The notes beneath the pieces were generated by a model. That model saw only the letters and a list, made by a program, of their open reading frames with translations. It had not been told where the DNA came from and did no database searches. From positions 1 to 7,876 of the forward strand of contig CAKZLA010000203.1 in NCBI GenBank assembly GCA_937124525.1: a stretch of 7,876 nucleotides of DNA. Direction: 5' to 3'. Position numbers and translations under genes: made by a program. Positions 4,794 through 7,876 of this stretch are shown here, piece by piece. Position 1 is the stretch's first letter. Each line of letters opens with the position of its first letter. This stretch comes from an uncultured Desulfobacterium sp. (lineage in GTDB: Bacteria; Desulfobacterota; Desulfobacteria; Desulfobacterales; Desulfobacteraceae).

Positions 4794-6400
4794 TTTAGTT
4801 GCAGTTCCTCTAATTTTTCAGTGTTGATATTTAAATCCTGGGAAAACAGGTGGACCAGCAAGGGAACCCGGTCGGATTTTGTGAAATTGTGTTTCAATAT
4901 CCGGTAAATGTCTACAGGAGTCCATTTGACAGAGTCAGTCATGTTTGGGCCTTCATTTGCGATAATATTCGCGTCAAATTTGGCAATAATGGCGTCTATG
5001 TCTGTGGTGTCTGGCAATACATTGTCAATATTCACGGTGACTGTCTCTTCATTGCTCACAATGCCTGCATCCAGCTCATCAATGAGTTCCTTTACGGTGG
5101 GATCAAGCAATGGCTCGATTAAACCTATGGTTTCGGTTTCAAGGGTTTGAATATTAATGATGATTTCATCTTTTTTCTGGATGATTTCCTGTTTTCGGGC
5201 TTCTTTTTCCGTGGCCAGGGCCGTTGATTTCTCCTGCAGGTAGCCAAAAAGATCTGTTTTTTTCTGTTTCAAGGTTTCCACCAGGGCAATAAACAGAAGA
5301 TCCCTTATTTTCCCTTCCATGTTTCCCTTGAGTATCCCCGGTAAGCTTGATTCAAGGGCCGTGATTAGATTGTCTTCCAGTTCTGATAATTTTGTAGAAA
5401 TGGTGTGCAGGTGGGTGTTCATGCCTTCAAAATCAGGTGAAAATGCGCTCATATCAAAGGTGAAAGTATTGTCTACCATCTGGACATTACAAAGATATTT
5501 ATCCGGGTCAATCTGGGGGGGATCTACCCGGTATTGGGAAAAATCAATGTTAAGCCCTTCAGGTTCGGCAATTAACAGGCGATTTTCCAATTCTTGCCGG
5601 ATCAATTGAAGATCCGCACCGGTGCCACCGGGTTGATTTTTGTAGAGTTCCTGCTCAATGGTCCATAAGATGTTCTCTTTTTGCTGTTCCAAGGTTGAAT
5701 TGTAATAATTTAGCTGGTTACATGCCGATGTCATGGCGCCTTCCATGGTATCAATGCTGCCGTTACAAAAAGAGACCAGGCCGTTTAAAGATTCAGAAAG
5801 GGATAGCACCTGCTCATATACGGCGTTTATACTGGTTTTGATGGGGGAGACAACGGCAAGCCAGGTTTCCATTAAATACATGGCTATTTCCACTTCCAGA
5901 GCATCAAGGCGGATACTTGCCGTACTAATGATGGTGTTTAAATCAATCATAGGGCCTGCAAAAAAGGTATTTACAAGCGTGGTTGCCTGATCCTTGATCA
6001 ATATGGATACATCGTCCATGCAATCTTGCACTATTTGCTCAATGCGCTCTGTGAAGGGAATACATGTTAATACCTGATCCACAAGCCCAGCTGTGAATTT
6101 TAGGGTATCTTCAACCCACACTTCCAGGGCCAAAATCATTTCAGAACCTATTTTAAATACCGCGTCCATGATTTCGTTGAGGAAATCACCGACATTGAAT
6201 ATTTTATCCAGAACTTCTTTGTTTTTTTCTTTAATAAACCCGGTTATTTCATCATTGAATTTCTGTACATAAGTACCGGCGCTGTATCGCAAAAGCCAAA
6301 GCACCGCATTGGAAATAATCAAGGAAATAATGAAACGGAAAAGCCATTTCCACACCGGTTTCAAAAGTTTTGCAATGGTTGTAAATATTGTTGAATACAT
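4775..6400 (-). CDS. 541-aa membrane-anchored helical protein, paralogue of the gene at 6720-7876
   Basis: Starts at ATG 6398-6400 with AAGGAG upstream. Residues 17-37 (WKWLFRFIISLIISNAVLWLL) form one hydrophobic segment flanked by Lys/Arg on the N-side, a likely membrane anchor with the long remainder on one face. Residues 43-255 are helical with Cys scattered (113, 127, 212, 227, 304). A GGTG turn (258-261), an IDFSQYR block (285-291), a charged heptad-like stretch rich in Glu, Lys and Ile (about 335-445), and a final compact segment (493-536) follow. The region from GGTG onward aligns with the gene upstream block by block. No enzymatic motif is seen. I do not recognise a family. A coiled-coil scaffold or sensor at the membrane is the simplest reading. 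A tape-measure role is unlikely at this length without phage structural neighbours. The stop overlaps the next gene's start. Confidence 0.75.
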   Translation of the reverse strand: MYSTIFTTIAKLLKPVWKWLFRFIISLIISNAVLWLLRYSAGTYVQKFNDEITGFIKEKNKEVLDKIFNVGDFLNEIMDAVFKIGSEMILALEVWVEDTLKFTAGLVDQVLTCIPFTERIEQIVQDCMDDVSILIKDQATTLVNTFFAGPMIDLNTIISTASIRLDALEVEIAMYLMETWLAVVSPIKTSINAVYEQVLSLSESLNGLVSFCNGSIDTMEGAMTSACNQLNYYNSTLEQQKENILWTIEQELYKNQPGGTGADLQLIRQELENRLLIAEPEGLNIDFSQYRVDPPQIDPDKYLCNVQMVDNTFTFDMSAFSPDFEGMNTHLHTISTKLSELEDNLITALESSLPGILKGNMEGKIRDLLFIALVETLKQKKTDLFGYLQEKSTALATEKEARKQEIIQKKDEIIINIQTLETETIGLIEPLLDPTVKELIDELDAGIVSNEETVTVNIDNVLPDTTDIDAIIAKFDANIIANEGPNMTDSVKWTPVDIYRILKHNFTKSDRVPLLVHLFSQDLNINTEKLEELQLKWIPKP

Positions 6401-6432
6401 TATTTTTTCTCCTTACAAATTTATTTCACTTT

Positions 6433-6684
6433 TTATTTCTCCAAAATTATTTCTTCCAACCATCGTATTTTATTTTTAAGGGCTTGAACCTGTTTATCCG
6501 CGTTCCAGGCAAGAACATCCAGATTCTCTTTTGTTTGAATGAAAACATTATTAGCTTGTCTGTCATAACCGTCAGGGCATTGGTAAAACATGCCGTCCAG
6601 TTCCGCCAGGGCATGTCTGGTTTTCAATTGATAGGATCTTGGCAAAGGTGGGCTAATGCGGTTTTCTCCCATGATTTTTTCCAT
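6433..6684 (-). CDS. Hypothetical 83-aa protein between the two paralogous helical proteins
   Basis: ATG start with AAGGAG ribosome binding site about 9 bases upstream; 35 bp after the stop of the upstream helical protein and 32 bp before the 541-aa gene. The first 20 residues are polar with a PPLPRSY stretch; the middle contains a single Cys (residue 36) in FYQCPDGYD; the last 30 residues (from about 54) look like one amphipathic helix with Trp60 and Trp75, ending EEIILEK. There is no signal peptide, membrane segment or zinc site. I do not recognise it. Its placement suggests a small partner of the flanking large proteins; resemblance to the 88-aa protein that follows the second large gene is not convincing. 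Confidence 0.7.
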   Translation of the reverse strand: MEKIMGENRISPPLPRSYQLKTRHALAELDGMFYQCPDGYDRQANNVFIQTKENLDVLAWNADKQVQALKNKIRWLEEIILEK

Positions 6685-6719
6685 TTTGCTTGTCTCCTTG
6701 TTGTGTGTTGTCGCGATTG

Positions 6720-7876
6720 TTATTGCTGAAGTTCAAGAAGCAAATTAACGATATCCGATGTTTCCACCTGAAGATCACCAGGGGCCAGGGCAAACAAAAT
6801 TGCCATGCGTTCAACCCGAAAAAAATTATTGCAAAGAAGCCGGTGAACGTCCTGAATGGTGAATTTGTGTTTAAGAGGGGAGTCCTTTCCAGGTTTTTGG
6901 TGCTGGTACCGGTCAATGTCTTCAAAGGTGGCCATGATCTGTTCTATTTTTTCAAGATCCGGGATGAAATCAATTATATTTACATCTTCATGGCTGATTT
7001 CATCTTTGGCCTTTTCAATGGCGGTGGCCACCTTTTCCACATACCGTTCAATGGTAGGTGTCAATAAGGAGGGCACTTTTTTAACAAGGTCTAATTCCAC
7101 CTTTTCAATGTTATTGATAACGTCTTTGGCCTTTTTCATTATTTTTAGCTGGACATCACTTTGCTGTGTAATCAAATCGGTTTTCACTCCGGATATATGG
7201 GACATGAGGGTTTCTTTTTTTTGAATAAAAAGTTGCGTCATGGCCAGAACGATTAAGGGTCTTATCTCTCCGATAAGTTCAGACTTGAAAACTTGTGGAA
7301 ACTGGTTGATGAAATTATCCTGAAGGGTTTGGGGAATGCTTGTCAGATCATTACTTAAAGACTCAATTTTGTTTTCAAAGGCAATGAGACATGCCCTTGC
7401 CGGTGCAAGGTCAATTTGCCAGTCCGGCATGGTGGGATTAAATGCAAAGGCTTCAGGGGTAATAAGGGAAAGGCGGTATTGATCATAGTCAATGTCAAGG
7501 GAGGTTGTGGTAATCGTGGAAATGCCATTTAAAAGTACGGTAATTGCTTCAATGGTCTGATCCGCATCACCGGTGCCGCCATCACCAGAATAAATTCCCT
7601 GATTTTGTTCAAGCAACAACAAAATATCCTCAATGATGCTCTGAGTTATCTGATTGTGATCTTCAATAATGGTTTTTTGATCGGTGGCCGCCGTCTCAAT
7701 GGCGTTAACCCCTTCATTGTACCAGGCAAACCCGGCATCAACGGCATTTATAAAATTAGCGATTTGTCCGTTATATGTTGCCTGGGCAAGGGTCAGTTCA
7801 TTTTTTATGAATTCATACCATTGGGTGGTTGTCTGGTTGATTCCCTGCTCAATGGTGGTAAAGGCCGTGGTCAGGG
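6720..7876 (-). CDS. Large helical protein, 3' part (384 aa visible), paralogue of the 541-aa protein
   Basis: The frame is open from the right edge of the window to TAA at 6720-6722, so the start lies outside. The visible 384 residues are mainly helical and polar, without a membrane segment; by analogy with the paralogue one may lie in the missing N-terminus. Matching blocks in the same order as the 541-aa protein are GGTG (99-102), IDYDQYR (128-134), IGEIRPLI (201-208) against EGKIRDLL, IQKKETL (217-223) against KQKKTDL, LLTPTIE against LLDPTVK, VNIIDFIPD against VNIDNVLPD, and the C-terminal KFTIQDVHRLL...LLLEL (337-382) against KWTPVDIYRIL...LQLKW. Identity is modest, so the duplication is old. 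An internal TTG at 7620-7622 could be mistaken for the start, but the same frame continues upstream with similar protein-like sequence. No enzymatic motif is visible and the family is unknown to me. Confidence 0.75.
   Translation of the reverse strand, partial: LTTAFTTIEQGINQTTTQWYEFIKNELTLAQATYNGQIANFINAVDAGFAWYNEGVNAIETAATDQKTIIEDHNQITQSIIEDILLLLEQNQGIYSGDGGTGDADQTIEAITVLLNGISTITTTSLDIDYDQYRLSLITPEAFAFNPTMPDWQIDLAPARACLIAFENKIESLSNDLTSIPQTLQDNFINQFPQVFKSELIGEIRPLIVLAMTQLFIQKKETLMSHISGVKTDLITQQSDVQLKIMKKAKDVINNIEKVELDLVKKVPSLLTPTIERYVEKVATAIEKAKDEISHEDVNIIDFIPDLEKIEQIMATFEDIDRYQHQKPGKDSPLKHKFTIQDVHRLLCNNFFRVERMAILFALAPGDLQVETSDIVNLLLELQQ

Noticed and set aside
4775..6400. Phage tape-measure or tail-fibre protein
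   Set aside because: Length, single N-terminal membrane segment and lack of any structural-gene neighbour do not fit; the neighbours are replication and modification genes.
7620..7622. TTG as the start codon of the right-hand gene
   Set aside because: The same frame stays open to the window edge with protein-like, paralogue-compatible sequence, so the gene is 5'-truncated by the window rather than starting here.
1..7876. CRISPR array, tRNA or rRNA genes
   Set aside because: No regularly spaced repeats, no cloverleaf-like segments with a CCA or T-loop consensus, and no rRNA-like sequence were seen on either strand.

Overview
This window reads as the replication and DNA-modification end of a mobile or accessory element (prophage, phage satellite or integrative plasmid), next to what may be a chromosomal gene at the left edge. 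All supported genes are on the minus strand, so transcription runs from high to low coordinates. The genes are tightly packed (gaps of about 16 to 82 bp, one 19-bp overlap), and most have a clear AGGAG-type ribosome binding site. The host is probably a Gram-negative anaerobe of the Desulfobacterota (Desulfobacteraceae-like). This rests on three weak hints: the left-edge gene begins like an LL-diaminopimelate aminotransferase, the window carries a palindromic repeat that I associate from memory with such genomes, and base composition is moderate to AT-leaning. I cannot prove the taxon.

Layout in transcription order. (1) 6720-7876: 3' part of a long helical protein, 5' end outside the window. 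(2) 6433-6684: an 83-aa protein of unknown function. (3) 4775-6400: a 541-aa protein with one N-terminal membrane segment and a long helical body. Its C-terminal half is clearly paralogous to gene 1. (4) 4527-4793: an 88-aa protein carrying a palindromic repeat read in frame as GTDFKSVP. (5) 1446-4508: a 1020-aa primase-helicase fusion (CHC2-like zinc finger, TOPRIM, P-loop ATPase, probable winged helix). A second copy of the palindrome lies in the linker after TOPRIM. (6) 1306-1422: a 38-aa ORF with a strong Shine-Dalgarno sequence. (7) 381-1223: a 280-aa phage-type C5-cytosine DNA methyltransferase with no restriction endonuclease visible. (8) 209-364: a 51-aa zinc-ribbon protein. (9) 1-83: start of an aminotransferase-like gene, preceded by an AT-rich 125-bp region with promoter-like and palindromic sequence.

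Two things deserve most attention. First, a 190-codon ORF (467-1039) lies wholly inside the methyltransferase gene, same strand, shifted frame. It has its own well-placed Shine-Dalgarno sequence and reads like a recurring phage protein family (PTPTAQD...LNPRFVE..M.YPIGWT), so this may be a genuine dual-coding locus. Second, the two large helical proteins form an undescribed-looking paralogous pair, each followed by a small ORF, directly upstream of a primase-helicase. They end in a shared compact helical domain that superficially resembles bacterial effector-associated or death-like adaptor domains. A membrane-anchored partner of replication, or an accessory defence or signalling device carried by the element, are both possible. 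The sequence alone does not decide.

No integrase, structural phage gene, tRNA, rRNA, CRISPR array or insertion sequence was seen. No stretch over 300 bp lacks a gene.
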